Shown here piece after piece: positions 10,954-22,629 of a stretch of 64,000 bases of DNA. Position 1 is the stretch's first letter; each line of letters begins with the position of its first letter. Under the pieces are notes generated by a model that worked only from the letters and a program-made list of their open reading frames with translations, made no database searches and was not told the DNA's origin. The position numbers were made by a program, and so were the translations under genes. This DNA comes from Rhynchosporium graminicola (taxonomy: Eukaryota; Ascomycota; Leotiomycetes; Helotiales; Ploettnerulaceae). The stretch is from contig FJUW01000033.1 of assembly GCA_900074885.1 (NCBI GenBank), forward strand, positions 310,001 to 374,000, given 5' to 3'.

Positions 10954-12713
10954 TTAAATAAAAAGATTAAGATAGCTAGAGATAGCTTATTATAATATCT
11001 TACTATTAAGTTAGTTATTAGATAAATACTTATATATAGCCGAGATACTAAAGATCTCTCGGATAGCTATAAATCAGGGTTTAATTTAGCTTATTATAAA
11101 TAGTATAATAGAGGAGGTCTTTGCTAATACTCCTTTAATAACTCCCTTAGTATAAAGGAATTATAGATAGATTGTAAGGAAAGTATAATAAATACCCCGG
11201 AACTTTAACCTTTACGTATTACTACTGAAATAGCCTTAATATACCTGTTTTTAAGCTATTATTATAGCTTCTAATTAATAAACTAGAGACTCTTCAGGTT
11301 CTAGGGGAACTTAATACGATTCCCCTCGCTTTACCTCCGAACTTAATCTATTATATCTTTCTTTACTCTAAATATCTCTTATACTAGAGAATATTAATAC
11401 TTTATTAAGGAAGTACTAACTAAGAGGGAAAAGAAAATAAAAGCGAAATTCACTAGGAGTATAATCGCTAAGTACTTTTACTACTATAGATAACTCGAAT
11501 CTGATCTATTCCCTCTTATAATAATTAGCGGATTAGGAAGAAAAGAATAACTCTCTAGAAGATACTATAGATAGACTAATATCTATATAAGATAGGTTCC
11601 TTATAGGAGTCTCTTACTTATCCTTAACTCTCTGATTAGAACTAGTACTATAATCTCTATATATTCTAGAGTTTAATAAGCTAATAAACTTTATTCTAAT
11701 ATATAGTACTAAAAGAGAAGATACTATTCCTAATAAACTATTACCCTCTCCTGGCGCTAAATTGATAGAGTTACGCTTTAAGAAGTCTTATCTTACTAAG
11801 AAGATCTTACCCTTAGATAATAGATCGGACTTTACTTTCCTTTGATAGAGAGTATCGATACGAGACTAGCTAGTTATAAATACTAACTATTACCTTATAG
11901 ACTTCTCCTGGCGTATTCTTATATAAGGACTAGTTACTAGATTAGCTAAAGAGTATCTTATACTTTAATACTTTACTAACGAGTTTAAGACTAGCGATAA
12001 AATAATCTCCTTATTAGAAGAGAACTTTCTTATTAGTTTAGAAGAAGATAATTACTATAAAGCTTTTTACTACTTAGAAATATAATAACTTAGTTATACC
12101 CGCAAGACTTTCGCTGAGTTTCGTAGTCGATTTTAAAGCGCTATTATCTAAAGTAAAGTTAAAAAGAAGGAGTAATTCTTCTATATGTAAGATAAGATTA
12201 TACTATTCTTATATACTTTAACTCTTATTATTAAATTAATATAGAATAAGGATTACGTATCTATAGTTAGATCTTTACTTTCTTTTAATATTAAGTATTA
12301 TTATAACTTAGAATATACTTATCCTAAGAAAGTTATTATCTAGATATAGTACTATAAGCTTACTATTACTAATACGATCTCTTCTAGTTCTACTCCTTAC
12401 TAGTCCTTAAGCTTAGCCCCTTAATAAACTACTCTTATACTATATGTATATACCTCGACCCCGGTACGGGCTAGTACTCTTTCTACGCTAAAACGCCTTA
12501 CTACCTCGACCGGAGAACTCCTTAGGTATTATAGTTATAAATAGCTTAGTTATATTAAGCTAAACTACTTTAATGTACTTAAAGTTTAATTAATCGACGA
12601 ATTCCTAGAAGAGAAAAGAGTAACTAAGGAGATAGTAGAAGATATACTTTCTAAATCTGAACTAATACTAGAGGGAAATAATAAGGCCTAAGTAAAAACT
12701 CCTTCTTAGGTTT
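10954..12713 (+). mobile_element. A1 internal region, 5' part
   Basis: It is the reverse complement of the right end of A3 (about 41460-43216): primer-binding region and leader followed by gag. The element is cut at 12713 by the LTR of A2. The remainder of a + oriented A element (3' end only) reappears at 30835-32471. Confidence 0.85.
11200..12713 (+). pseudogene. A1 gag pseudogene
   Basis: A Gag-like frame on the + strand ends in a zinc-knuckle ghost near 12525-12566: it reads YYSYK*LSYIKLNY, matching CX2CX4HX4C spacing with Cys and His turned to Tyr. A charged stretch (EEKRVTKEIVEDILSKSE) follows and the frame then stops at the A2 insertion. The same motif can be read on the minus strand in A2 (about 29006-29050) and A3 (about 41615-41660). 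Stops are RIP-type. The start codon is not determined. Confidence 0.7.
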
Positions 12714-12991
12714 TATAACGACACAAGACTCAAGGCGGTATACGAGCAAAGATAAAACAAGTAGGGAGGCTAAGAGCGATCTTATATAGTCTACTACTAA
12801 GGAAACAAAAAGATAAGGAAAGGAAGAGGAGAGATATAGAGTACGAAGCCCCTTATATATATATGCCGGTACTAGTCCGATATTATATTAAGTCGGATAC
12901 TAGGTATACTAGGATACTTATAATACTTATGAACTTAGGCCCTAGTATCTGTTCTTCCCCTTATATAATATTCAAGTAAGCTATTATTATA
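12714..12991 (-). repeat. 3' LTR of A2 (278 bp)
   Basis: It begins TATAACGACACAAGACTC and ends ATTATTATA, the mutated form of GTCGTCACA seen at 43476-43484. The purine tract TTAGGGGAGGGG (minus strand) lies directly inside it. Confidence 0.9.
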
Positions 12992-13508
12992 TTACCCCTC
13001 CCCTAAGAAGAGCTTAACCCTAAGCTCGTAAGGTTATAGTTTATATAATCAGTCTTTATTATAACTATTTCTGTCGATATTCGCGTAACTAGTACTAGCC
13101 GGTCTTTAATAGTAGTAAATCCTTTATTAGGTACTAGCTAGTTATATTACTATAATAGTACTATATTAGTCGTAGCTTCTAAATCGGGCGTTGAACTATA
13201 TTTACTTTATCTATTTGCAGCGGGAGTCGAGTTTAAGTAGGGCGTAGAGTATATAAAGGAAGGGGTTTATTAATATTAGGGCCTTCCTTCTTTAACCTCG
13301 ATAACTACTTAAACTATAACTTTACTCTCCTTAGACTGTAATATAGTTACTAGAGTAGCTATCTTTACTAATACTATAGTAGTACTACTATAACCTTATA
13401 TATTAATCGACTTAATTAACTTTTCTCCTCTTATAAGTAAGTTACCTGCCTTAGAGTTAGGGATACTTTCCAGATAAGGTATAGGAGTTTTATAAGTTTA
13501 TAACGCTA

Positions 13509-14311
13509 ATACCTCTAGTGCTTCTGCTAGTTCCTACTAGTGCCCTTTCGGCGGCATATTATATATATTAACTGCGATATATTCGCGCTTTCCTTAAGCT
13601 AAAGTATAATAATACTCCTACTCTAGAACTTCTTTATTTATTTAATAAGCTTAACTCTAAGCTTTATAAGTATTACGCGACATTAAAGAGTAGTTATAAG
13701 TATATAAGTTATCTAATCCTAAGTATAGTTATATATATTAACGCGTTATAATTACCTGATTATATTAATATAGAGTATACTATCTTGTCCGGTTTACTTC
13801 TAGGCGATAAAGCTGAAGATCCGGAGCTAAATCAGAGTAGTATTATAGCTACTTATAAGGCTATTAATCGGATCTATTATCTCGCGAAATCTGCTGCTCC
13901 TACTATTATATTAGAGATTATTACTATATAATTAGTAGAGACTTAGGCTTAAAGGCGATCTATAGAGAAAGTATTTAAGGAGTTAGAGTTTATTAAGGTA
14001 ATAAGTTAAGATCTTTAAACCCTTAGATACTAATATAATACTAATATAATATAGGATTTAGATATTCTAATAGTAGATTCGGCGAAATCTAGAGTAATAA
14101 TATAAATAGTATTAAAGTAGATAAAGGAGTTTAATACTATTATATAGGAATTTGCGAAGAAGGCTATATTTAGAGCTATAATATCTAATACTAAAGGAAA
14201 GAGGAATTTATCTTCTAGTTCTAAGATAGCGTCAGATCTAGATACTCCCGGACTTTCTCTAAAGAAGAAAGCCTATAGGATTAGCTATTATACTCGATCT
14301 ACTACTAAAGC
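13509..14311 (+). pseudogene. A2 convergent ORF, 5' part
   Basis: This frame lies on the strand opposite to A2's pol, between pol and the 3' LTR. From an ATA at 13509-13511 (plausibly a mutated ATG, followed by CCT) it reads LVLLLVPTSALSAAYYIY, then a leucine/lysine/tyrosine-rich segment, RSIEKVFKELEFIKVIS, and a basic stretch SLSLKKKAYRISYYT-like near the end. Stops are confined to TAA/TAG. It is interrupted at 14311 by Copia F2 and resumes at 24688. The product is unknown; I see no signal peptide or catalytic motif that I trust. Confidence 0.6.
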
Positions 14312-14542
14312 TATCGTACACTTTCACCTATTATATATAGTCACGTTATATCTGATCACCTGTATAGCCTAGTGTATACTTATATGATCTCCTTATATAT
14401 TTAAAGTAAGCTTTCTCTCTTTCTTCTGAAGAGATAACGCTCTTTATAATCAAGATTTAGAGATAACTATAATTTTCCTATCTCCTGATCCCTCTAAGTG
14501 ATCTTTCACCTCTATTAAAGCCTACCTTACTTTTATACTATA
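14312..14542 (+). repeat. 5' LTR of F2 (231 bp)
   Basis: It starts TATCGTACACTTTCACC (TG changed to TA) and ends TATACTATA. A TATATTTAAAG box occurs near 14395. Copies are at 24457-24687 (+), 2579-2808 (-) and 53093-53322 (-). Confidence 0.9.
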
Positions 14543-14699
14543 GTTAAGAGCTATATATTAATATATCGCTTTTAAAGCTACTTATTATATATATAGAAGT
14601 AAAGCTTTATTCTAGCTTTCGATCACTTGAGTTACCTATTTAGGCTTTTTATAATATATTAATTAAAGTTCTATAAAGCTTATACTAGCTTTTCAATTA

Positions 14700-17600
14700 C
14701 TTAAACTTTATCTTTTAACGATTCTTCTGATAATCTACTTAATCTAAGTAATAAGATAGTCTATAAAAAGCTAGAGTAATAGCTAGATTAGATCTCTTAC
14801 GTTCAATTTATAGCTAGAATAATCGGGATATAGTAATATATAGACCTAGATCTACTAGACTAGGTCTCCTTAGCTAAGCTTCTTCAGATCCGACTACGAT
14901 AGCTATAAGAGATCGCAGATAGCGAGAATCGAAGCTCTAAAGTAGACTATAATATAGAAATAAAGGCTTAGGAGCTTGAATTAGTTCAATAAGCTAAGGA
15001 GCAGATCTCCGAACTAACTAGAAGCACTTGAGATATAAGTCAGGTACTCGATCTAACTTCAGCACGCCCTATTCTAGCTAAACCTAAGAAACCCGCTATA
15101 ATTACTATAGTATCTCGGAAAGCTAAAGCAGAGATTAAAAATAAGTAATTTAAACTTGATCTTGCTACTAATAGCTAAAAGGCTATTGCTTACGCTAAAA
15201 TCTACGTATAAGTAGAGAAGACTATATTACTAACTTACTTAGCTCCTACGATTAAGGGATTACTAGCCGAAAAGAAAGTAAACCTTTAATACCTTTTAAG
15301 AGCTTTAAGATAAGAACTTTATTAAACTAATACGATTATTTAATCTAATATATAGAAAGCTTATAGGCTTTATCTTACTATAGGGGTATCCGCTAGAAGT
15401 AAAGGAAGAGGTAGTAATTCAAACTCTTAAGCTTAGATTATTAAACTTTAAGCTCTAATCAGAGACTATATATTTTATAAGGTCCCGGACGTCGAAGGAT
15501 CCCTTAGAATTATAGACTTCCTAAATATAATTAAATCTTTCGACTACCTCTAGGTAAATAATCTTCTGATTAAGTATTAAAGAGCTAAGCTATATAGAAG
15601 ACTCTTATTATATACTCTTAAGGAGCTCGCTAAGGAATTCTATATAAGTTAAGTTAATAATATATATTAAGAGTTTTAAAGTAATATAGGAAAAGGTTAG
15701 GGCGTTTTCTTAACGCTTAGATCTCGAGTTATTACTAATATTAGCTTATCTTACGCTACTACCGGTAGATCAGAACATATTAAGTACTCTTATCTATATA
15801 TAAAGGATAAAACTTATTTCTAGAAGCTAATAGATTATACTAAATTATAGCTTATTATATATAGATAGGTCTATATTACTAGTAAAGATAGTAGTCTAAT
15901 CGCAATTAGAGCTTAGGATCCTGAAGTAACTTTAGTAATATACTAATATTTTATCTTTAGTAAATAGAAAGATCTTTATACTAGCTTTAGAATAGATCGA
16001 CCGATCTCCTAAGTAACTTATAATCTCCTTATTAAAGCAATAAGAGATTCTAAATATAAGTTAAGCTTTCTAGGGAATATCTTAGATAAGAATATAAAGT
16101 AAGATAGAAAGAAAGTAGAACTAGTTATAGTACTTTTCCTAGATAATAATTAGGAGCTTATAGATTCACTAGCGATCTATCTAGTTAGGAGAGGAGCTTA
16201 TTCTCTTTCTTAATCTACCTTTCTCAATAACTATAGAGCTATTAACCTAGTTAATAATTATAATCTCTTAGTTAAAGGATCTTTTATTAAGTTAGGGATT
16301 AATAATTATATAGAGAGTAGAACCTCCTAAATCCCTATTAGTAGGCGCGGAACTCGTCTAATAAAAGGGGTCCTTTTAGGACTAGATAGAAAGTACTTTA
16401 ACTTTAAGCTTTATAATATTATAGTAATAGATAGTTTTTATACTAATATTATCTTAGAAGCTCGATTATTAGACTTAGGGATCTAGTATTACGGATTAGA
16501 CTATACCTTACGCTAAGGAGAAGAAGGAATCCTATAGATCTCTTACTTAGTTATTCGGAAGCTAAAACGAAAACAGAATCTTATATTCTTTAAATATAAA
16601 GTTTATTTAAACTATTAACTTTTAAAATAACTCCTTTCTTTAAGTATAATAAGTATAATAATCTACCTTATATAGATATACTTATCTCTAGATTCGTCTA
16701 TTAAGAGATCTATTATAAAATTAGCTTAAAGAGTAATTAGTAGAAAGGATTCTGAGAAGATATAGTATTTAAGAGCTAGTTATCTTATATTAGATACTCT
16801 TAGGAAGCTTATAAGCTACGCCTAAGGAGTAGTAATTACTAAAGGAGTAAGAAGATATAAATACGAGTATTACATAGTTATATATATTTTATAAAGGATC
16901 TCTAAGTAGCTACCGGAAAGAAAATCTTCTTATTTATTTTAGAGGATAATATAGGATTTATTCGACTTTCTAATATACTAGGGGAGATTATAGTTACTTC
17001 TGATAAAGTATAAGTATAGTAAACTAATTATTACTTTTACTTTAAGAACTAAGGAATACGATAAAATCTTTAAGTATCTCGAAGCTTTTAAAGCTTAAGT
17101 AAGGAGGTAATTTAGCCTTACTATCTATATATTTAAATATAATCAGGAGAAAGCAATTATAGTAATTTAAGGATTTATATATTATTAGAAGTAGTATTTA
17201 AAGCTCGGAATTGAAATCGAGCTCTTACTAGCTTATACGTATAAGCTAAATAATAGAATCGAAAGAGTAAGATTAGAAATAATATCTAAAGGAATTTATA
17301 TACGATTATTAGCTAATCTCCCGGATTTCCTCAGTCTTAAGTACGCTTTAGCTACTACTTATCTATTTAATAGATTACTTAAGAGAGGGAACGATTAGAG
17401 ATTACCTCTTAAAGAGAATAATAGATAGTTTCGTAACTATTTCCGATTTTATAATCTAGCTATTATTACTCGCCTAACTATAGATTTTAGACTAAATTAG
17501 AGCTTAATTTATATATATAGATATAAAGTATACTTATTAATAAAGGAAAGAATAAAAGGATAGGAAAATCGAGCGTTTAAAATCTCAGCGAGAGCTTATA

Positions 17601-18576
17601 TCAGGTATTTAGTAAGCTATATAGCCTCTAATATCTATAAGACTTAGGTTCTTATGCTCTAAAGGATTATTATTACGCGGAATATATATTTTGATAAAAA
17701 CGAATTCTATATCTCTTCTCTAGAGGAAAGAACTATAATTACTAAAGAGGAAGCTTAAATAATCTGCGACCTTATTAAGGAAGCTGAAATTCAATTAGTT
17801 TAAGCTAGGCTCCTTAATAGTATTTCAGAAGATATCCCTAAAGAAGTCTCTTTAGAGATCAGGTTAAATAAAAGAAGATCAGAAGATTTCCTTAATCTCT
17901 TAGTTCACTTTATAGAAGCTCGCGATACTCAAGAGAGTTAGAATCTAGAGGTAAAAAAAACTAATAACTCTTCTAGAGATTAGCTTATTTTCACCGGCCT
18001 TTAGACCCCGGATACTACCTTATTAGTAGATGTATATAATAAAGAGGTAATAGGATAAAGCTATTATATATTAATCCTAGAGCTTACGATAGGTATAATA
18101 TAAAGCTCAGGGGAGCCGACTATAGGTAAGGAAATACTACTTATAGACTACGAAAGGGATATATAAATTAAGGATAAGCGATATACTTACCTCTTAAATA
18201 ATTAAGTCACTAAAGGAGTACTTATATCTTCTAATTAGATTACTAAAGAAGTACTTATATCGATAATACCTCGATTATCTGGGATTAAGGTTCGAATCCT
18301 ATATAAACCTCCGCCGGAGGGGCACTAAGTGATTCTCGATTATTCGATTAATAAGTCAGATATAGAATCAGATTCGATTAGATCTTCTAATAACTCTATC
18401 AAGAGATTATTAGAAGTTTAAAGCTTAAATTCTAAAAAGAAGCTTTTAAAAGCTAAGAAGAAAGCTATAAAGAAGCTTAAGTATCTAAAGAAAGTAAATA
18501 ATACTTTAGTATTTCAAGTACTAAGTACTATAATAAACTCTAAGCGTATAGAGAACCCTTATCGAAAGATTAGAAG
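14700..18576 (+). pseudogene. F2 gag-protease-integrase pseudogene
   Basis: One + frame can be followed from about 15440 to 17770 with stops only at TAA/TAG. Its C-terminal part has the Copia signature after the integrase core: AYIRYLVSYIASNIYKT, then RIIITRNIYFDKNEF near 17600-17710, matching the GY.....IYR...I..RDV.F.E block of Copia integrases. Upstream lie pre-integrase sequence and the integrase core (LAYTYKLNNRIERVRLE near 17230-17275). Gag occupies about 14700-16000. At 18576 the polyprotein is interrupted by E1 and continues at 20744. Domain borders are approximate. Confidence 0.75.
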
Positions 18577-18781
18577 TGTAACGACACAAGGGCTCTAGAT
18601 AGTATACGAGCAGGAATAAAACAAGTAGGGAGGTCAAGAACGATCCTTATATGGTCTGGTACGAAGGAAACAGAAAGATACAGAGCTCTGAAGGAGTCTG
18701 CACCTTCTATATATATAAGGAGGGTATGCCAAAGGCACCGATACTAGCCCGTATCTACCACGTATATTATGCGCTATTATA
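18577..18781 (-). repeat. 3' LTR of E1 (205 bp)
   Basis: About the first 100 bases match the A LTR, then the sequence diverges. On the minus strand a TTATATATATAGAAGG TATA-like box lies near 18708-18722. It ends CTATTATA, the mutated form of CCGTCACA. Confidence 0.9.
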
Positions 18782-18796
18782 TTACTCCCTTCTAAG
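18782..18796 (-). promoter_or_regulatory. Polypurine tract of E1
   Basis: The minus strand reads CTTAGAAGGGAGTAA directly upstream of the 3' LTR. Its position fixes the element on the minus strand. Confidence 0.7.
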
Positions 18797-18933
18797 ATAA
18801 AGGCTCGTCCTCGAGCCTTTAAAGGCAAATAACCTATATAAAACGAAAAGGGAGTCAAATCAAGTCAAATTTAAAACAAAATCCAAGTAATTATTAATCT
18901 AAAGCGTAAGACGCAAATTATTCCTTCTGCAAA

Positions 18934-19878
18934 TCACTCCTTCTTCGTCTTCAAGGTCGGATAATCGCTCTTATAGTGACTGTGCTTCTTATAGTAGTAA
19001 CACTATACTTCCTCGATAGGTATCAAGGGCTCAGAAGACGTACTAACTATCGGTAGAGCTAGCGTAGCTCGAGGTATTGAAGGTAGTCGAGAGAGTTCCA
19101 AATCGAGTGCTATAAGAGAAGGGACTATAGCTGAATAATCAGTCTTCTAAGAGTACTTAATTAGAGCGGCAGCTGTACGTAGCCGTATAGTAAGCTTCGG
19201 CTAGAGGTAAAAGTACTACTCTGATTTAGCTATACCTCCGAGAATTGCCGAGCTTTAGAACTTTGCACGGAATTATAAAAAGGACTCCTTTTTCATTAAA
19301 AGCTTATGAAATTCAGTGTGATACTGCTCCGTTTCGAGTCCAGAAAGGTAGTAAGAAGCGAGTACTGAAATTATCTCTTTAGTAAAGGAGAAAGGCGTAA
19401 TTTCCGAGAGATACTATAGTTCTAAGTAACCTCTTATAAGGCTAGAAGTAGAGCTCTAGACTAGCGCTTTACGGGCACGCGTAGTTAGGTATCAGTCTGA
19501 ATTAACTTATAGTCGGTCCTGAATAGAAGTACGCTATTAGCTGAAAGATAGGTTAGTCCCTGTATTAAGATTATTAATACTTTCAGTTAGTTACGACTTT
19601 CCGGAGGTCTATAAATTATCAATTGAAGAGCGTTCAAGAGTAGGTTCTGTCGGTAATTATAATACCGAGTTTGCCGATTATACCTAAGTACGTAAAAATT
19701 CGGTAAACATCTGCTCGATTCGACTAATACCGATAGAGAGCTCCCGAGTAGTCGATTCTATCTGTAATTAATAGTCTTTAATCGATTGAAGTAATTCTAT
19801 AGTAGGTACGGAATCGGAGGGGCTGCGAGGGTATTCCGATGAAGCTATAGGAGCTAGCTGAGCCTTCTTAGGAGGCAT
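18934..19878 (-). pseudogene. gag: E1 gag pseudogene with zinc knuckle (314 codons)
   Basis: From ATG at 19878 (MPPKKAQLAP) one frame runs to TGA at 18934 without a frameshift. It is interrupted by somewhat over a dozen TAA/TAG codons and one TGA, each explainable as a mutated Gln, Trp or Arg codon. The last 20 residues contain CYYYKKHSHYKSDY, a CX2CX4HX4C zinc knuckle with its first Cys and its His intact and the second and third Cys changed to Tyr. Basic residues follow (LKTKKE). The product would be a nucleocapsid-type Gag that packages RNA. A 655-bp leader separates it from the 5' LTR. No protease or pol follows. Confidence 0.85.
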
Positions 19879-20533
19879 TAGGTAAGCGAGGCTAAGCGAA
19901 AGTGATAGAACACTTGAAAGTTATAAAAGAAGCGAAAGTCGAAATCGAATTCTGAAGAAGCTAAAAGATTAAGGAGAGTCAGATATCTTAGTTAAGTAGA
20001 TATAGGGAGTATTAAATTAAAGGTTCTAGTAGAGAGAGGTCGATTCTGCCGAGGGGGATAAATTATACCGGGGTATAGGGATTACGAGTCGAATTCCGGT
20101 AATTTCCGCTAGGGTAATAAGCTACTTCGTCCTAGCTTAAAAGCAAGGTTTTTTGCTATTAGAGCTACTTTCGGAAGGTTAAAGTCGGGTGAGGGGATAA
20201 TAAATATTCAGGGCCTTAAGGGAAGTTTCCACCTAAAATTCGTCCGCTATTTTACTTCGTACGCACGAAGGAACGAGTTTCGAAGTATCCGAGAGTGACT
20301 TCGTAGTAATACTAGTGCTTCTGAGGCTGAATTACGTCCAAATTCCCAGCTATCTAAGAGATCTCCGGAATCTTAGCTCTTTTAAAAGCCTAACCGTCGA
20401 ATTAGAGCCGAAACTGTATTAAAGTAGATAATAGAACACTTAATAAAGAGGTCAAAGAGTTCGTCTGTAATCGAGCTTTCTAGGTGAGATATTATTTAAT
20501 ACCGTCTCCGGCGGTCTTGATCTTTCTGTTTAA
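19879..20533 (-). other. E1 untranslated leader
   Basis: This is 655 bp between the 5' LTR and the gag start. Next to the LTR (minus strand) it reads TTAAACAGAAAGATCAAGA, close to the A-family sequence TTAAATAAAAAGATTAAGA at 10954-10972, so the primer-binding region is shared with A. The rest is non-coding as far as I can see and may hold the packaging signal. Confidence 0.6.
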
Positions 20534-20738
20534 TATAATAACATAAGGGCTCTAGATAGTATACGAGCAGGAATAAAACAAGTAGGGAGGTTAAGAACGA
20601 TCCTTATATAGTCTGGTACGAAGGAAACAGAAAGATATAGAGCTCTGAAGGAGTCTGCACCTTCTATATATACAAGGAGGGTATGCCTAAGGCACCGATA
20701 CTGGCCCGTATCTGCCACGTATATCATGCGCCGTCACA
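20534..20738 (-). repeat. 5' LTR of E1 (205 bp)
   Basis: It pairs with 18577-18781. It starts TATAATAACATAAGGGC where the partner has TGTAACGACACAAGGGC, and ends in unmutated GCCGTCACA followed by the AGAAG duplication. Confidence 0.9.
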
Positions 20739-20743
20739 AGAAG

Positions 20744-22610
20744 TAAAGAAACTCGGGGTACTTAAGTTAAGAGCGATCTCTTTTATAAGGAACCCTAAAA
20801 CGATCCTAGGTTATAATTAGATCCTTAAATCTATATACTTTTATCTAATTAGTATATAGATATAGTAGAAGGTTCTTTAGACTTAAGAATAATATACGAA
20901 GTAATCTTAGTATCTTTTAAAATACTCTAGATACTTAAACTAGATAATTTAATAATAGCTACTACTTTAGAAACTTAGCTTTTAAATATTAATAGAAAGC
21001 TTAAACTTCTAAAGATTAAGATAGTAGATCTTCTACTAAAACTAAAGAGATTTAATAATCTTAAGAACTATCTAATAAAAGCTTAGTTTTATAAAGATAT
21101 AGATCTAGAGATAGGAAATATAAAGAAACAAGACTACTAGGAATCTGAGATATATAAATAGTATATAATATAAATACTAGTTCCTCTAATATAAGTTTTT
21201 AGGTATAAACTTAATAAAGATAGATATATTAAAGATATCGCTCTCGAATCGTAATTAGAGAGGATCTTTAAAGCGAAATAATAATTATCTTAATTTATAC
21301 TAATACGCTTAATATAAAATCATTCCGAATAGTAATAGCTCTTATAGTATACTTTGATCTAGAGATTAAGTACTTTAATATTATAAATATATTTATTAAT
21401 ACTTTAAGGGATATTAAAAGAGAAAGAGTATATTACTCTTTTCCTCTTAGAAGATCTAATCCCGGAAAGATACTTAGAGTTAATCGTACTCTCTATAGAA
21501 TAAGAGATTCTCTATACTTATAGTATAAATATAAAGCTAATACTTTAACTAAACTTAAGCTATTTCTATATCTAGAGGAGCTTTATATATTTATAAATAG
21601 AGATTATAAACTAATAGTTATATTCTATATAGATAATATATAAGTACTCTTCTATAATAATAATAAGGAGCTCGGGCAGGGCTTTATCGATTATCTGAAT
21701 ATAGATACGATATATATATTCTAAGTAATATTAAATAATTCCTTATTATTATAGTACTTTATAATAGAAAGCTTAAAACTATCTTACTTATATATAATTA
21801 ATATATTAAAAAGATCGCGTATAAGTTTAATTAAATAAATAGAAATTACTTAACTATACTACTTCTTTAACTTAATCTTATTAAGAACCTAAACTAAGCT
21901 TTAAAGAAGTTAATTAAAGTATTTTAAGAGAGAGTAGAATTAGTTCTCTATACTATAATTATAGTTCGACTAGACGTATTATATACTATCTTATAGCTCT
22001 CTAAGTACTTAACTAATCCCTTATCAGACTATTTTATAGCTATCTACTAGCTAATTCGATATCTTTATAGTACTCGATTTCTAGGGATTATTTATAGAGG
22101 AGAATACTTAAGAGCGTTAGTAATAGCTTCTAATACTTTATTTATAGATAATCTAGACTTTAGAAGATTATCCTAAGGATATCTGATCCTCATATATAAA
22201 GGACTAGTAATTTAGAAAGCTTTAATATAAGATATAATTATAACTTCTATAACTAAAGCTAAATTACTTATATTAGCTAACCTAGTAAAAGAAACTATAG
22301 CTCTTTAGAGATTCTTTAAAGATCTTACCTTTAATATTAGAGAGACTTAGGAGATCTTTTATAATAATTAATAAATAATTAGGCTAGTTATAAATAAAAG
22401 TAAGAGAATAATTACTAAACTATAATATATTAATATTCAGAATATATAGCTTAAGTAAGAGCACGCTAAGGGATTATTTATAGTAACTTATCTACTAAAA
22501 AAATAATATACTAGCAGATAGTCTTATAAAGAATCTCACTTAATAGAAATTTAAAGCTTTTATATCTCTCTTAAATTTTGGAAATTATAGATTATAAATA
22601 GAGGAGCTTT
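20744..22610 (+). pseudogene. F2 Copia reverse transcriptase and RNase H pseudogene
   Basis: This continues the Copia polyprotein after E1. Motifs on the + strand are VYFDLEIKYFNIVNAFIN near 21340-21395, the LYRIRDS block near 21490 (LYG...SP in the family), and the catalytic box FYIDNI at 21623-21640, where YVDD has become YIDN. RNase H ends with LADSL-like sequence and LTQ.KFKAFISLLNF near 22510-22580, typical of the Copia C-terminus. Stops are RIP-type throughout. Confidence 0.85.
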
Positions 22611-22629
22611 AAGTATAATATTAAGTCAC

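Larger units (their letters stand above)
18577..20738 (-). mobile_element. E1: complete gag-only LTR retrotransposon (non-autonomous)
   Basis: The element is 2,162 bp with 205-bp LTRs (18577-18781, 20534-20738), TGTAACGAC...GTCACA ends and a perfect 5-bp duplication AGAAG (18572-18576, 20739-20743) inside the Copia F2 polyprotein. Its only coding region is a gag with a zinc knuckle; there is no room for pol. The distal LTR half and the primer-binding region are nearly the same as in family A, so A is the likely source of its enzymes. It is much less mutated than its surroundings. This fits the class called TR-GAG. Confidence 0.92.

Noticed and set aside
18634..18858. Open frames inside E LTRs (also 20530-20727, 35623-35844) and the A LTR (32334-32579)
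   Set aside because: They run across LTR promoters and LTR/internal borders, are explained by pyrimidine-rich U3 sequence, and have no counterpart outside the repeats.
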